This document shows, piece by piece, positions 42,304 to 50,786 of a stretch of 64,000 bases of DNA. Source of the DNA: [Mycobacterium] nativiensis (GTDB taxonomy: Bacteria; Actinomycetota; Actinomycetes; Mycobacteriales; Mycobacteriaceae). The notes below the pieces were generated by a model that was not told the DNA's origin, ran no database searches, and was given only the letters and a program-made list of their open reading frames with translations. Made by a program: the position numbers and the translations under genes. Positions within the stretch are counted from its first letter, which is position 1. Every line of letters begins with the position of its first letter. Location of the stretch: assembly GCF_020172685.1 (NCBI RefSeq), contig NZ_CP083986.1, positions 409,147-473,146 on the forward strand, read 5' to 3'.

Positions 42304-43142
42304 CAGCGCCACCCAGGCGCATGATCGACACCGGAACCGCGACGGTGCTGGCGGAGGTTGTCGATGGAGTCGGTGTGATCACCTTGCACCGGCCGCAGCG
42401 GCGCAACGCCCTGCACCCCGAGATGTACGAGGCGGTGCCCCGACTGCTGGAGGACTTCGCCGCCGACGACGCGATCGGCTGTGTGCTGTTCACCGGTGCC
42501 GGTACCGCGTTCTGCGCCGGAGGGGACGTGCGCGACGGCGGATCGGCCAAGGCCGTGCCACCCGGCGATCGCGACGTCCAGGTGAGCGCACGCAGCGCGG
42601 TGCTGGCCGGCAACGCCGCGATGGTGACGTTGCTGCACACCATCCCGAAGGTGACTATCGCGGCGCTGCCCGGTGCCGCCGTCGGCGCCGGCATGAGCAT
42701 CGCCCTGTCCACCGATCTGCGGATCGGGGGCCGTTCGGCCCGGCTGATTCCGGGCTGGGCGAAGCTGGCGTTCTCCGGGGATTTCGGCGGGGCCTGGTTC
42801 CTGACCCGATTGGTGGGACCGGCCAAAGCGCTGGAGCTCCTTCTCGCCGATGCGCCCATCGATGCCGACACCGCCTTGCGGCTGGGGCTGTTCAACCGGG
42901 TGGTCGACGACGCAGACCTGCGTGCGGCCGCGCTGAGGTGGGCCGTCGAGATCGCCGCCGGACCGTCGTTGGCGTTCGCCGGGATGAAGGCGAACGTGCT
43001 GGACGCCCAACATCTCTCGCTCGAGCACGCGTTACCTCGGGAAAGCGAGCGGATGGTCCGCAGCGGCATGACCGACGAGCACCGCGATGCGGTGCGGTCC
43101 TGGCTGGCGGCGGCGGCGGCCAAGGCGGGCGCCCGAGCATGA
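42300..43142 (+). CDS. Crotonase-fold protein with altered active site
   Basis: A 280 aa enoyl-CoA hydratase/isomerase-family protein (VITLHRPQRRNALHPEMYEA, FCAGGDVRDGG for the oxyanion hole). The expected catalytic glutamates are absent: GAAVGAGMSIALSTD has Met at the first site, and LIPGWAKLAFSGDFGG has no Glu at the second. An isomerase, CoA-ligase-independent hydrolase or other crotonase chemistry is possible, with Asp in SGDFGG a candidate base. It overlaps both neighbours by four bases, so it is embedded in the operon. Confidence 0.82.
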   Translation: MTAPPRRMIDTGTATVLAEVVDGVGVITLHRPQRRNALHPEMYEAVPRLLEDFAADDAIGCVLFTGAGTAFCAGGDVRDGGSAKAVPPGDRDVQVSARSAVLAGNAAMVTLLHTIPKVTIAALPGAAVGAGMSIALSTDLRIGGRSARLIPGWAKLAFSGDFGGAWFLTRLVGPAKALELLLADAPIDADTALRLGLFNRVVDDADLRAAALRWAVEIAAGPSLAFAGMKANVLDAQHLSLEHALPRESERMVRSGMTDEHRDAVRSWLAAAAAKAGARA

Positions 43143-44578
43143 ACACCCAGCCCCCCGAGCTCCCCGAAGAACTGCGGAGTTGGATCGCCGCGGTTACCGG
43201 AGCGGACCGCATCGAGGTCAAGCAGGTCTCCGGCGGCGCCAGCCGGCAGGCCTGGCTGGTCGACGCCCGGCACGGCGCCGAGACGGCCGAGCTGTTCCTG
43301 CGCTATGACCCCCGAGAGCCCAAGCCGGGCAGTGCGTTTCACTCACTGCAGGTCGAGGCGGAGATCCTGACCGAACTGTACCGTCACGGCGTCACCGTGC
43401 CGCGGGTGATCGCCGCCCACCAGGAGCGGCAGGCGGTGCTGATGGAGCGTATCGGCGGTGATACCTGGTTTCGACTGATCAAGGATCCCGCCGAACAGGT
43501 GGCCACCGCGCAGGACTTCATCGGCAAACTGGCCGCACTGCACCGTATCGACGCCCGGGAGCTGAGCATCCCGGGACTCGGTGCGGCAGGACCGGTCGCC
43601 GAGCACGTGCGCGCCGAGATCGACGCCATGCGCGGGCGGCTCGACCGCCATCGCGGGCCGGCGCCGCTGTTGGGGTTCTGCATCGACTGGCTGGACCGCA
43701 ATGTACCCGGCTATGACGGGCCCACCGTGCTGGTGCAGGGGGACACCGGACCCGGTAACTTCATGTACGCCGACGGCCGAGTCACGGCGATAGTCGACTG
43801 GGAGCTGGCGCACTTCGGCGATCCGATGGACGACATCGCATGGCTGTCGTTGCGGACCGTGCAGGACACCTTCACCGACTTCCCGGACCGGCTGGCCGAA
43901 TACGAGCAGTTGTCGGGACACCGGATCGATGCGGACCGGGTCTGGTACTACCGGCTGTTCGCCGAGACCCGGTTGGCATCGATGAACCCCGGCAGCGTGG
44001 ATATCCGCGCGTCGGCACCGGCCGGCTCACCGGACGCCGGCAACAGTCTCATCTACGGCATGCTGCATCGGCGCCTACTCGTCGAGGCATTGGCCCAAGC
44101 GCTCGGCATCCCCGAGGTGGACGTCGAATTCCCGGACGACGAACGCGAATCCGAGCACGCGCAGATCTATGACGCGACCGCATCCGCACTGTCGGGCGCG
44201 GTCGGCAGATCCACTGACGCGCTGGCGGTGCGCTACGTCAAGGGCGCCGTCCGGCTGGTGAAGTACCTCGCCGAAGTCGACCGCATCGGCGCGGTCGTCG
44301 ACGCCCAGGAGCTCGCCGAACTGGCCCGGCTGTTGGGCGAACCGCCGACCTCGGTGTCGGCGGGGCGGGCCGCCCTGGCGGAACGGGCCGGCCGGGGCGA
44401 GATCGGCGAACGCGACTACGTCACCCAACTGTGGCGGGGCATCAAACGCGATGACTACCTGACCCGCACGGCCTCCGGCGCACTGCGCACCAGGACGTGG
44501 CCACCCCTGACCCATACCATCGAGCGAGGAGAGCAACAACGATGGGTATCGCCATCACCGAAGATCACCGCGAGTTAG
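43139..44578 (+). CDS. Aminoglycoside-phosphotransferase-fold kinase-like protein
   Basis: A 479 aa protein with the APH/choline-kinase fold. The N-lobe begins VKQVSGGASRQAWLVDA, and the catalytic loop is VLVQGDTGPGNFMYADGRV, where Gln replaces the usual His but Asp and Asn remain. The metal-binding IVDWELAHFGDPMDDIAWL follows. A C-terminal extension of about 120 residues is helical. In acyl-CoA dehydrogenase operons, and in eukaryotic ACAD10/11, such domains occur beside dehydrogenases, where 4-hydroxy-acid phosphorylation has been described. A similar role on a hydroxyacyl-CoA is a reasonable inference. The end overlaps the fadE at 44542 by 37 bp. Confidence 0.85.
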   Translation: MNTQPPELPEELRSWIAAVTGADRIEVKQVSGGASRQAWLVDARHGAETAELFLRYDPREPKPGSAFHSLQVEAEILTELYRHGVTVPRVIAAHQERQAVLMERIGGDTWFRLIKDPAEQVATAQDFIGKLAALHRIDARELSIPGLGAAGPVAEHVRAEIDAMRGRLDRHRGPAPLLGFCIDWLDRNVPGYDGPTVLVQGDTGPGNFMYADGRVTAIVDWELAHFGDPMDDIAWLSLRTVQDTFTDFPDRLAEYEQLSGHRIDADRVWYYRLFAETRLASMNPGSVDIRASAPAGSPDAGNSLIYGMLHRRLLVEALAQALGIPEVDVEFPDDERESEHAQIYDATASALSGAVGRSTDALAVRYVKGAVRLVKYLAEVDRIGAVVDAQELAELARLLGEPPTSVSAGRAALAERAGRGEIGERDYVTQLWRGIKRDDYLTRTASGALRTRTWPPLTHTIERGEQQRWVSPSPKITAS

Positions 44579-46701
44579 CACACGTCGTCCGGTCCTTCCT
44601 GCAGGCCCGCGGTGCCCGCGGCGCGGCGCGCGAGCTACTCGACGCCGGGGACGAACAGCGCCCGTCGTTCTGGGCCGAACTGGCCGGACTGGGCTGGCTG
44701 GGCCTGCACATCGCCGAGGAGTACGGCGGCGCCGGGTGCGGGCTGCCGGAGTCGGTGGTCGTGGTCGAGGAATTCGGCCGCGCCGTGGCGCCGGGGCCCT
44801 TCGTCCCGACCGTGACCGCCAGTGCCGTCATCGCCTCGACCGGCACCGAGGATCAACGGGCCCGTCTGCTGCCCGGCCTCGTCGACGGAACCGTGACCGC
44901 CGGAATCGGACCGCACACCAACCTGACCGCCACCGGAACTCGGCTCTCCGGCGACGCCGGGGTGGTGCTGGGGGCCGGGCTGGCCGACCTGCTGCTGCTG
45001 GTCGTCGGTGAGGACGTCGCGATCGTCGACCGCAACGGCGGCGGGGTGACCGTTGAGGTGCCGATCAACCTCGACCCCACCCGCCGGTCCGGGCGGGTCA
45101 GCCTGACCGATGTGCAGCCCGCCGACATCCTGCCCGGCGCCGCCCGGCAACTGCTGGCGCTGTCGCGCACCCTGCTCGCCGCCGAAGCCGTTGGGGGAGC
45201 GCAGGACTGCGTCGACGCCGGGGTCGCCTACGCCCAGGTCCGTGAGCAGTTCGGCCGCACCATCGGCACGTTCCAGGCGGTCAAGCACCACCTGGCCAAC
45301 ATGCTGGTCGCCGCCGAATCGGCGGTGGCGACGGTCTGGGACGCCGCCCGGGCGGCCGGCGCCGGTGACGAGGAGTTCGCGCTGATGGCGGCCGCTGCGG
45401 CGACGCTGGCGCTGCCTGCGTATGTGCACAACGCCGAACTGAACATTCAGGTGCACGGCGGCATCGGATTCACCTGGGAGCACGACGCGCACCTGCACCT
45501 GCGCCGGGCGGCGACGGTGCGCGGACTGTTCGGCGGACGCCGGCCCGCCGCGGACGTCTTCGCGCTGACGGCCAAGGGCGTGCTGCGCGAGAATTCGATC
45601 GACCTGCCGCCCGAGGCCGAGCGGTTGCGGGCCGATATCCGGGCCGAGTTCGCCGCCTGGACCGACCTGGACCCGCAGCGGTTGCGGGAGAAGATGATCC
45701 GCACCGGATACCTGATGCCGCACTGGCCGAAACCGTGGGGTCGCGCCGCCGACGCGGTCGAGCAACTGGTCATCGACGAGGAGCTGCGCAGCGCCGGGAT
45801 CAAACGAACCGATTTCGGTATCACCGGTTGGGTGGTACTGACGTTGATCCAGCACGGGACGCCCGAACAGATCGAGCGTCTGGTGGAGCCCGCGCTGCGC
45901 GGTGAACAGGTGTGGTGCCAGCTGTTCTCCGAACCGGGCGCCGGGTCGGACGCCGCGGCGGTGAGCACCAAGGCCATCCGGGTGGACGGGGGCTGGAAGA
46001 TCACCGGTCAGAAGGTGTGGACCAGCGGAGCGCAGAACTGCCAACTGGGCCTGGCGACGGTGCGCACCGACCCCGAGGCGGCCAAACACGCCGGAATCAC
46101 CACCGTGATCGTCGACATGTCCGCCCCCGGGGTCGAGGTCCGTCCGCTGCGCCAGATCACCGGCGGTTCGGAGTTCAACGAAGTCTTCTTCACCGATGTG
46201 TTCGTGCCGGACCGTGACGTCGTCGGAGAACCCAACGCCGGGTGGACCGTTGCGCGGGCCACCCTGGGCAACGAGCGGGTCAGCATCGGCGGCGGGGTGG
46301 CCGCGGGCAAGGGTGCGGCCGGCGCGATCGTCGACCTCACTCAGCGTTACGGTGACCGGATCGCCGGCGCCGAGGAGCGGGCCGGGAAGTTCCTGTCCGA
46401 CGATCACGCGCTGAGGTTGCTCAACCTGCGCCGGGCGGCCCGCAGCGTCGCGGGGGCGGAACCCGGCCCCGAAGGCAACGTCACCAAGCTGCTGATCGCC
46501 GAACATGTCGGCGCCCGTGCGGAACTCGCCGCGCAGCTGTCCGGTCCCGACGTCGCATTGGTCGCGCGGCCGGCGAAGGCTGCTGGGCTGTTGCTGCTCG
46601 GTGCGCGTGGCATGACGATCGCCGGCGGAACGTCCGAGGTCACCCGCAACCAGATCGCCGAACGTATCTTGGGGTTGCCGCGAGACCCGCTGATCAAGTG
46701 A
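44542..46701 (+). CDS. Fused double acyl-CoA dehydrogenase (FadE34-like)
   Basis: A 719 aa protein with two acyl-CoA dehydrogenase domains. Domain 1 (about 1-350) ends VHGGIGFTWEHDAHLHLRRA and lacks a good EPG.GSD motif. Domain 2 (about 360-719) has QLFSEPGAGSDAAAVSTKAI, GQKVWTSGAQN and MTIAGGTSEVTRNQIAERIL. This is the layout of FadE34 of M. tuberculosis (about 710 aa), which folds like a fused alpha-beta dimer and acts on a sterol side-chain CoA ester. The start is ATG 44542 inside the APH-like gene; the ORF reaches 44497. It ends convergent with the DUF35 gene, overlapping by 8 bp. Confidence 0.9.
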   Translation: MGIAITEDHRELAHVVRSFLQARGARGAARELLDAGDEQRPSFWAELAGLGWLGLHIAEEYGGAGCGLPESVVVVEEFGRAVAPGPFVPTVTASAVIASTGTEDQRARLLPGLVDGTVTAGIGPHTNLTATGTRLSGDAGVVLGAGLADLLLLVVGEDVAIVDRNGGGVTVEVPINLDPTRRSGRVSLTDVQPADILPGAARQLLALSRTLLAAEAVGGAQDCVDAGVAYAQVREQFGRTIGTFQAVKHHLANMLVAAESAVATVWDAARAAGAGDEEFALMAAAAATLALPAYVHNAELNIQVHGGIGFTWEHDAHLHLRRAATVRGLFGGRRPAADVFALTAKGVLRENSIDLPPEAERLRADIRAEFAAWTDLDPQRLREKMIRTGYLMPHWPKPWGRAADAVEQLVIDEELRSAGIKRTDFGITGWVVLTLIQHGTPEQIERLVEPALRGEQVWCQLFSEPGAGSDAAAVSTKAIRVDGGWKITGQKVWTSGAQNCQLGLATVRTDPEAAKHAGITTVIVDMSAPGVEVRPLRQITGGSEFNEVFFTDVFVPDRDVVGEPNAGWTVARATLGNERVSIGGGVAAGKGAAGAIVDLTQRYGDRIAGAEERAGKFLSDDHALRLLNLRRAARSVAGAEPGPEGNVTKLLIAEHVGARAELAAQLSGPDVALVARPAKAAGLLLLGARGMTIAGGTSEVTRNQIAERILGLPRDPLIK

Positions 46702-47125
46702 GCGGGCGTGCGGGGGCGAACACCGGAACGAAGACCTCACCGTGTTCTTCGAATCGGACCCGCACCGGCATCCCGGACACCACCGCCGCCGGGTCGCAAT
46801 CCACGATGTTGGTCGCCACGCGCAGTCCCGGCTGCTCGTCGAGTTCGACCAGAGCGATCACGAACGGAGTGGGGACATCCGGGTGGAACTGTTGGTAGTT
46901 CACGGTGAAGGTGAAAAGCGTGCCGTTGCCCGAGACCGTGCGGAACTCCAGTGCGGCGTCGCAGTCCGGGCAGGCGCCCCGGGGCGGATGAAGGTAGCTC
47001 CGGCATGAACCGCAGTGTGCGATGCGCAACTCGCCGACCGCTCCGCCGGTCCAGTACGGCGCGGAGACCTCGTCGAGTTCCGGCAGGATCCGGGGGGCTT
47101 GCGCAAAAGACGCTGAAGTGGTCAC
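46694..47125 (-). CDS. Zn-ribbon / OB-fold protein (DUF35), aldolase partner
   Basis: A 143 aa DUF35 protein. A short helix (LPELDEVSAPYWTGG) leads to a zinc ribbon with CGSC and CPDC, then the OB-fold (TLFTFTVNYQQFHPDVPTPF, ending FVPVFAPARPLT). It is divergent from the Ltp2-like gene at 47177, its expected partner. In steroid degradation Ltp2 forms an aldolase complex with the DUF35 part of ChsH2. The start GTG 47125 is notable: TACTGT lies exactly six bases upstream with no ribosome site between, so the mRNA is probably leaderless. Confidence 0.83.
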   Translation of the reverse strand: MTTSASFAQAPRILPELDEVSAPYWTGGAVGELRIAHCGSCRSYLHPPRGACPDCDAALEFRTVSGNGTLFTFTVNYQQFHPDVPTPFVIALVELDEQPGLRVATNIVDCDPAAVVSGMPVRVRFEEHGEVFVPVFAPARPLT

Positions 47126-47160
47126 AATCAAACAGTACACTGATTTAAGCAATATCTGGA
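47126..47160. promoter_or_regulatory. Divergent promoter with variant recurrent element
   Basis: CAGTACACTGATTTAAG at 47133-47149 is a variant of the recurrent GGATACTG element, here with CAGT and ACTG arms around AC. On the minus strand TACTGT (47137-47132) ends six bases before the GTG of the DUF35 gene, fitting a leaderless transcript. On the plus strand the Ltp2-like ATG follows with GGAGAGGTAG upstream. Confidence 0.55.
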
Positions 47161-47176
47161 GAGGTAGCCGAGGTAC

Positions 47177-48331
47177 ATGAGCGGAGCAGGCGGACCCGCC
47201 CCGGTGATCTCGGGTACCGGGATCTCCGGGATCAGCCGGCGCACCGGTATCGCGGCAGTCGAGTTGACGGTGCAGGCAGCCCGGGGGGCCATCGCCGACG
47301 CCGGGCTGCTGCCGGCCGACATCGACGGCATCATCACGCTGGGCGACACCCCCGCGGCCGAGACCGCCGCCGTGCTCGGCATCCCGAGCCCCGGCGAGGC
47401 CGGACCGTCCTTCGGGCGCTACGGCCTGCTCACGCCGGTCGCGGCAGCCCGCGACGCCGTGGCCGCGGGACGGGCCCGCCACATACTGGTCTATCGCACC
47501 GTGCAGATGATGGGTGGCACCATAGACACCGCCGCGTCGCCGAAGGCCCAGAAGGCGACCGCCAAGGTTGGCGGCGAGATACCGTATCTGCTAGCTGCGC
47601 ATGCCTATTCCGCGGCCAACTGGCTGGCGATGCACTGCCGGAAACACATCGACCGTTATGGCACCACCAAAGAGCAGCTCGGCTGGATCGCGATCAACGC
47701 GCGCCGTAACGCGGCCAACAATCCGCTGGCGGTGTTCCGCGAACCGATCACCATGGCCCAGTACCTGGATGCCCGCCCGATCTCATCCCCATTCGGCCTA
47801 CTCGACTGCGATGTGCCGGTCGAGGGTTCGATCGCCGTGGTGGTCTCCGCGGCGGCGCACCGAGCCGACGCGCCGAACGGGGCGGTGACCATCGAGGCAG
47901 TCGGCGGTGCCTCCGGCGCCGGGGGATGGACCAATCGACCGGACTACCCGAACATGGCCGCCACCGACGCAGCGGCCGACATGTGGGCGCAGACCACGTT
48001 GAAACCCGCCGACATCGACATCGCCGAACTCTACGACGGGTTCAGCTTTCTGACGCTGGCCTGGCTGGAAGCGCTGGGCTTCTGCGGTGAAGGGGAAGGG
48101 GGGCCGTACGTGCAGGGTGCGACCCGGATCGCGGCCGATGGTGAGCTGCCGCTCAACACCTACGGCGGTCAGCTTTCGGCCGGCCGGATGCACGGCTACT
48201 GGGTGCTGCACGAAGCATGCCAACAGTTGCGGGGTGTGGCCGGACCGACCGTGCTGCCGAAGCGGCCCGAGACGGCGGTGGTATCCGCCGGCGGCGGACC
48301 GATAGCGGGATGCATGGTGCTGTCATGCTGA
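47177..48331 (+). CDS. Ltp2-like thiolase-fold aldolase
   Basis: A 384 aa thiolase-fold protein without thiolase chemistry. The region that should hold the nucleophilic Cys reads GPSFGRYGLLTPVAAA, the HDCF motif is IAELYDGFSFLTLAWLE, and GHP is replaced by NTYGGQLSAGRMHGYWVLHE. Loss of Cys/His together with Tyr in the YD.F block and near the HGYW block is what is known for Ltp2. Ltp2 works with a DUF35 partner as a retro-aldolase to remove propionyl-CoA from a 17-hydroxy steroid side-chain CoA. The divergent DUF35 gene supports this reading. A comparable carbon-carbon cleavage on this cluster's substrate is the best inference. Confidence 0.83.
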   Translation: MSGAGGPAPVISGTGISGISRRTGIAAVELTVQAARGAIADAGLLPADIDGIITLGDTPAAETAAVLGIPSPGEAGPSFGRYGLLTPVAAARDAVAAGRARHILVYRTVQMMGGTIDTAASPKAQKATAKVGGEIPYLLAAHAYSAANWLAMHCRKHIDRYGTTKEQLGWIAINARRNAANNPLAVFREPITMAQYLDARPISSPFGLLDCDVPVEGSIAVVVSAAAHRADAPNGAVTIEAVGGASGAGGWTNRPDYPNMAATDAAADMWAQTTLKPADIDIAELYDGFSFLTLAWLEALGFCGEGEGGPYVQGATRIAADGELPLNTYGGQLSAGRMHGYWVLHEACQQLRGVAGPTVLPKRPETAVVSAGGGPIAGCMVLSC

Positions 48332-49938
48332 CCGGGGTCGAAGGCCACGACGCGCCGTGCAACATCCCGGACGAGATCGCGGCTGCCGTGCGTCGACACC
48401 CGGACACCGCGGTGGTGGTTCACAGCGATGTCCGGTCCGACAGCGGAACCCTGGATGAGCTCTTCGACGAGAGTCGCCGGATGGCAGCCGGGCTGGCCGC
48501 ATTGGGCATCGCACCCGGCGACGTCGTCGCCGTGCAGTTACCCAACTGGTGGGAGTGTTTCACCGCCCATGCCGCGATCTGGCTGTGCGGCGCGGTGGTG
48601 CTGCCCATCGTGGGCATCTACGGGCCCCGTGAGGTCGAGTTCATCGTCGCTCAATCAAAGGCCCGAGCGTTCATCGTCGCCCGTGAACTGCGCAACCGCG
48701 ACACCGCGGCCACCGTGGCGGCCGTCGCCGGACTTCCCGGCCTGCAGCACACCATCATGGTCGGGGAGGCACTGCCGCAGACCATTCCGCTCGCCGAACT
48801 GGCCCGCGGTGACGCCGGGGGCTTCACCGCGGTGGTACCCGCGAACCCGGAAAGCCGGGCGCTGCTGGTGTACACCTCTGGGACGACCGCCGAACCCAAG
48901 GGCGTTCAGCACAGCCATGCCAGCCTGCTCGGCGAGATCCGCGCCATGGACCAGATGCGTTCGGCCGGGCCGGATCTGACTACGCTGTCGGTGTTCCCGT
49001 CCGGCCACATCGCCGGCACGCTGGGGATCCTGCGGATGTTCTGCCGGGCCAACACCACCATCGCCCTGGACGCGTGGAATGCCGAGCGGGCCGCCCGGCT
49101 CATCGCCGACCACGGTGTCGCCGCGTCCGGCGGTGCGCCCATCCACCTCAGTGGGATTCTGGACGTCGCCGAGCGCGAGCGCCTTGATGTGTCCAGTTTG
49201 CGTGAGTACACGACCGGGGCCGCGGGTGTGTCCGGTGCGCTGATCCGGCGCGCTGACCGCTTCGGGGTCGGTGCGTTTCGGTGTTACGGCTCCTCCGAGC
49301 ACCCCACGATCTCCTCGGGGCGTCCCGAAGATCCGTTGGACAAGCGTGCCGACACCGACGGCCGGATCGCGCCGGGAACCGAGATCAGGTTGCTTGACGA
49401 CGACGGTAAGGACGTCGAAAAGGGCTGCCCGGGAGAGATATTGACCCGCGGACCCGAGCTGTTCAGCGGCTATACCGACGGTCTTCACACGCGGGACAGC
49501 ATGGTCGACGGGTGGTTCCGCACCGGTGACATCGGCCGGCTCGACGCCGATGGGTACCTGACCATCACCGACCGCAAGAAGGACGTCATCGTCCGCGGCG
49601 GCGAGAACATCTCCTCCAAGGAAGTCGAGGATGTCCTGGGTGTTCACCCGGCGATCGCCGAGGCGGCCGCGGTGGGGGTGGCCGACGAGAAATACGGGGA
49701 ACGGGTGTGCGCATTCGTCGTCGTCAACCCCGGCCGGTCGTTCGGAGTGGCCGACGCCGCGGCGCATTTCGCCCAGTGCGGGCTGGCGCGGCAGAAGACG
49801 CCGGAACGCATCGTGGTGGTGACCGAACTACCCCGAACCGCCAGCGGCAAGGTGCAGAAGCACTTGCTGAGAAGCCAATTCGCAGAAACCAACAAAGCAG
49901 CGATTCTCGATCGAAAGGAACGGACGTGGGCAGGGTAG
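48325..49938 (+). CDS. Acyl-CoA synthetase (FadD-type AMP-binding ligase)
   Basis: An ANL ligase of about 537 aa. The P-loop is LLVYTSGTTAEPKGVQHSH, the adenine motif FRCYGSSEHPTISSG, the core hinge GDIGRLDADGYLTITDRKKD followed by VRGGENISSKEVED, and the catalytic Lys is in LPRTASGKVQKHLLR. The tyrosine-serine-serine-glutamate-His core and the FPSGHIAGTL block resemble ligases for cyclic or steroid-type carboxylates, but the substrate is not determinable. ATG 48325 overlaps the Ltp2-like stop; ATG 48310 is an alternative. It is followed by a mycofactocin-type SDR whose GTG lies within its 3' end. Confidence 0.88.
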   Translation: MLTGVEGHDAPCNIPDEIAAAVRRHPDTAVVVHSDVRSDSGTLDELFDESRRMAAGLAALGIAPGDVVAVQLPNWWECFTAHAAIWLCGAVVLPIVGIYGPREVEFIVAQSKARAFIVARELRNRDTAATVAAVAGLPGLQHTIMVGEALPQTIPLAELARGDAGGFTAVVPANPESRALLVYTSGTTAEPKGVQHSHASLLGEIRAMDQMRSAGPDLTTLSVFPSGHIAGTLGILRMFCRANTTIALDAWNAERAARLIADHGVAASGGAPIHLSGILDVAERERLDVSSLREYTTGAAGVSGALIRRADRFGVGAFRCYGSSEHPTISSGRPEDPLDKRADTDGRIAPGTEIRLLDDDGKDVEKGCPGEILTRGPELFSGYTDGLHTRDSMVDGWFRTGDIGRLDADGYLTITDRKKDVIVRGGENISSKEVEDVLGVHPAIAEAAAVGVADEKYGERVCAFVVVNPGRSFGVADAAAHFAQCGLARQKTPERIVVVTELPRTASGKVQKHLLRSQFAETNKAAILDRKERTWAG

Positions 49939-50780
49939 AAAACAAGGTTGTCCTGGTCACCGGCGGCGCGCGGGGACAGGGCCGTGAGCATGCGGTGCGG
50001 CTGGCCGAGGAAGGCGCCGACATCATCTTGTTCGACATCTGCGGTGACATCGAACACAACGACTATCCGCTGGCCACTGAACGGGACCTGGAAGAAGCGC
50101 GGCTGGAGGTCGAGAAGACCGGGCGGCGGGCGGTTTCGGCCGTCGTCGATGTGCGTGACCGCGCCGCGCTGCAGGCGGCGCTGGCCGAGGCGGTGTCGGA
50201 GTTGGGCAAGTTGGATGTGATCGTGGCCAACGCGGGTATCTGTCCGCTGGGGGTCAACCAGCCGATCGCCGCGTTCACCAATGCCTTCGACGTCGACTTC
50301 GTCGGCGTGATCAACACGATCCACGCCGGGTTGCAGTACCTCGGAGCGGGCGCATCGATCGTCACCGTCGGATCGGTGGCCGGTCTGCTGGCGGAGAAGG
50401 CCGGCCCGGGAGCCTCGGCCGGGCCCACCGGTGCGGGGGGCTCGGGATACAACCTCGCCAAGCAGCTCATCGACCGCTACACCACCGCGTTGGCGACGCA
50501 GTTGGCGCCGTTGTCGATTCGGGCCAATGTCGTGCACCCGACCAACGTCAACACCGCGATGCTGCACAACGAGCCGATGTACAAGATGTTCCGGCCGGAT
50601 CTCGAGCATCCCGGCAAAGATGACGCGATGCTCGCCTTCCCGATGATGCAGGGCATGCCGATTCCTTTCGTGGAGCCGCAGGACATCTCGCATGCGATCT
50701 GCTACCTGGCGTCCGATGAATCCCGGTACGTCACCGGGGTTCAACTCAAGGTCGATGCGGGCGCAAGCCTGAAGTTCTGA
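49926..50780 (+). CDS. Mycofactocin-coupled SDR oxidoreductase
   Basis: A 284 aa SDR of the mycofactocin-associated type. The nucleotide motif VLVTGGARGQGREHAVRLAE, followed by GADIILFDICGDIEHNDYPL (the long insertion after beta-2), is characteristic of the carveol-dehydrogenase-like family whose NAD stays bound and whose electrons go to the peptide-derived cofactor mycofactocin. The active site is in GYNLAKQLIDRYT, and the end YVTGVQLKVDAGA is typical. It probably oxidises an alcohol of the substrate. GTG 49926 with AAAGGAA upstream overlaps the ligase stop by 13 bp. The mycofactocin biosynthesis genes are not in this window. Confidence 0.85.
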   Translation: MGRVENKVVLVTGGARGQGREHAVRLAEEGADIILFDICGDIEHNDYPLATERDLEEARLEVEKTGRRAVSAVVDVRDRAALQAALAEAVSELGKLDVIVANAGICPLGVNQPIAAFTNAFDVDFVGVINTIHAGLQYLGAGASIVTVGSVAGLLAEKAGPGASAGPTGAGGSGYNLAKQLIDRYTTALATQLAPLSIRANVVHPTNVNTAMLHNEPMYKMFRPDLEHPGKDDAMLAFPMMQGMPIPFVEPQDISHAICYLASDESRYVTGVQLKVDAGASLKF

Positions 50781-50786
50781 TCCGAG

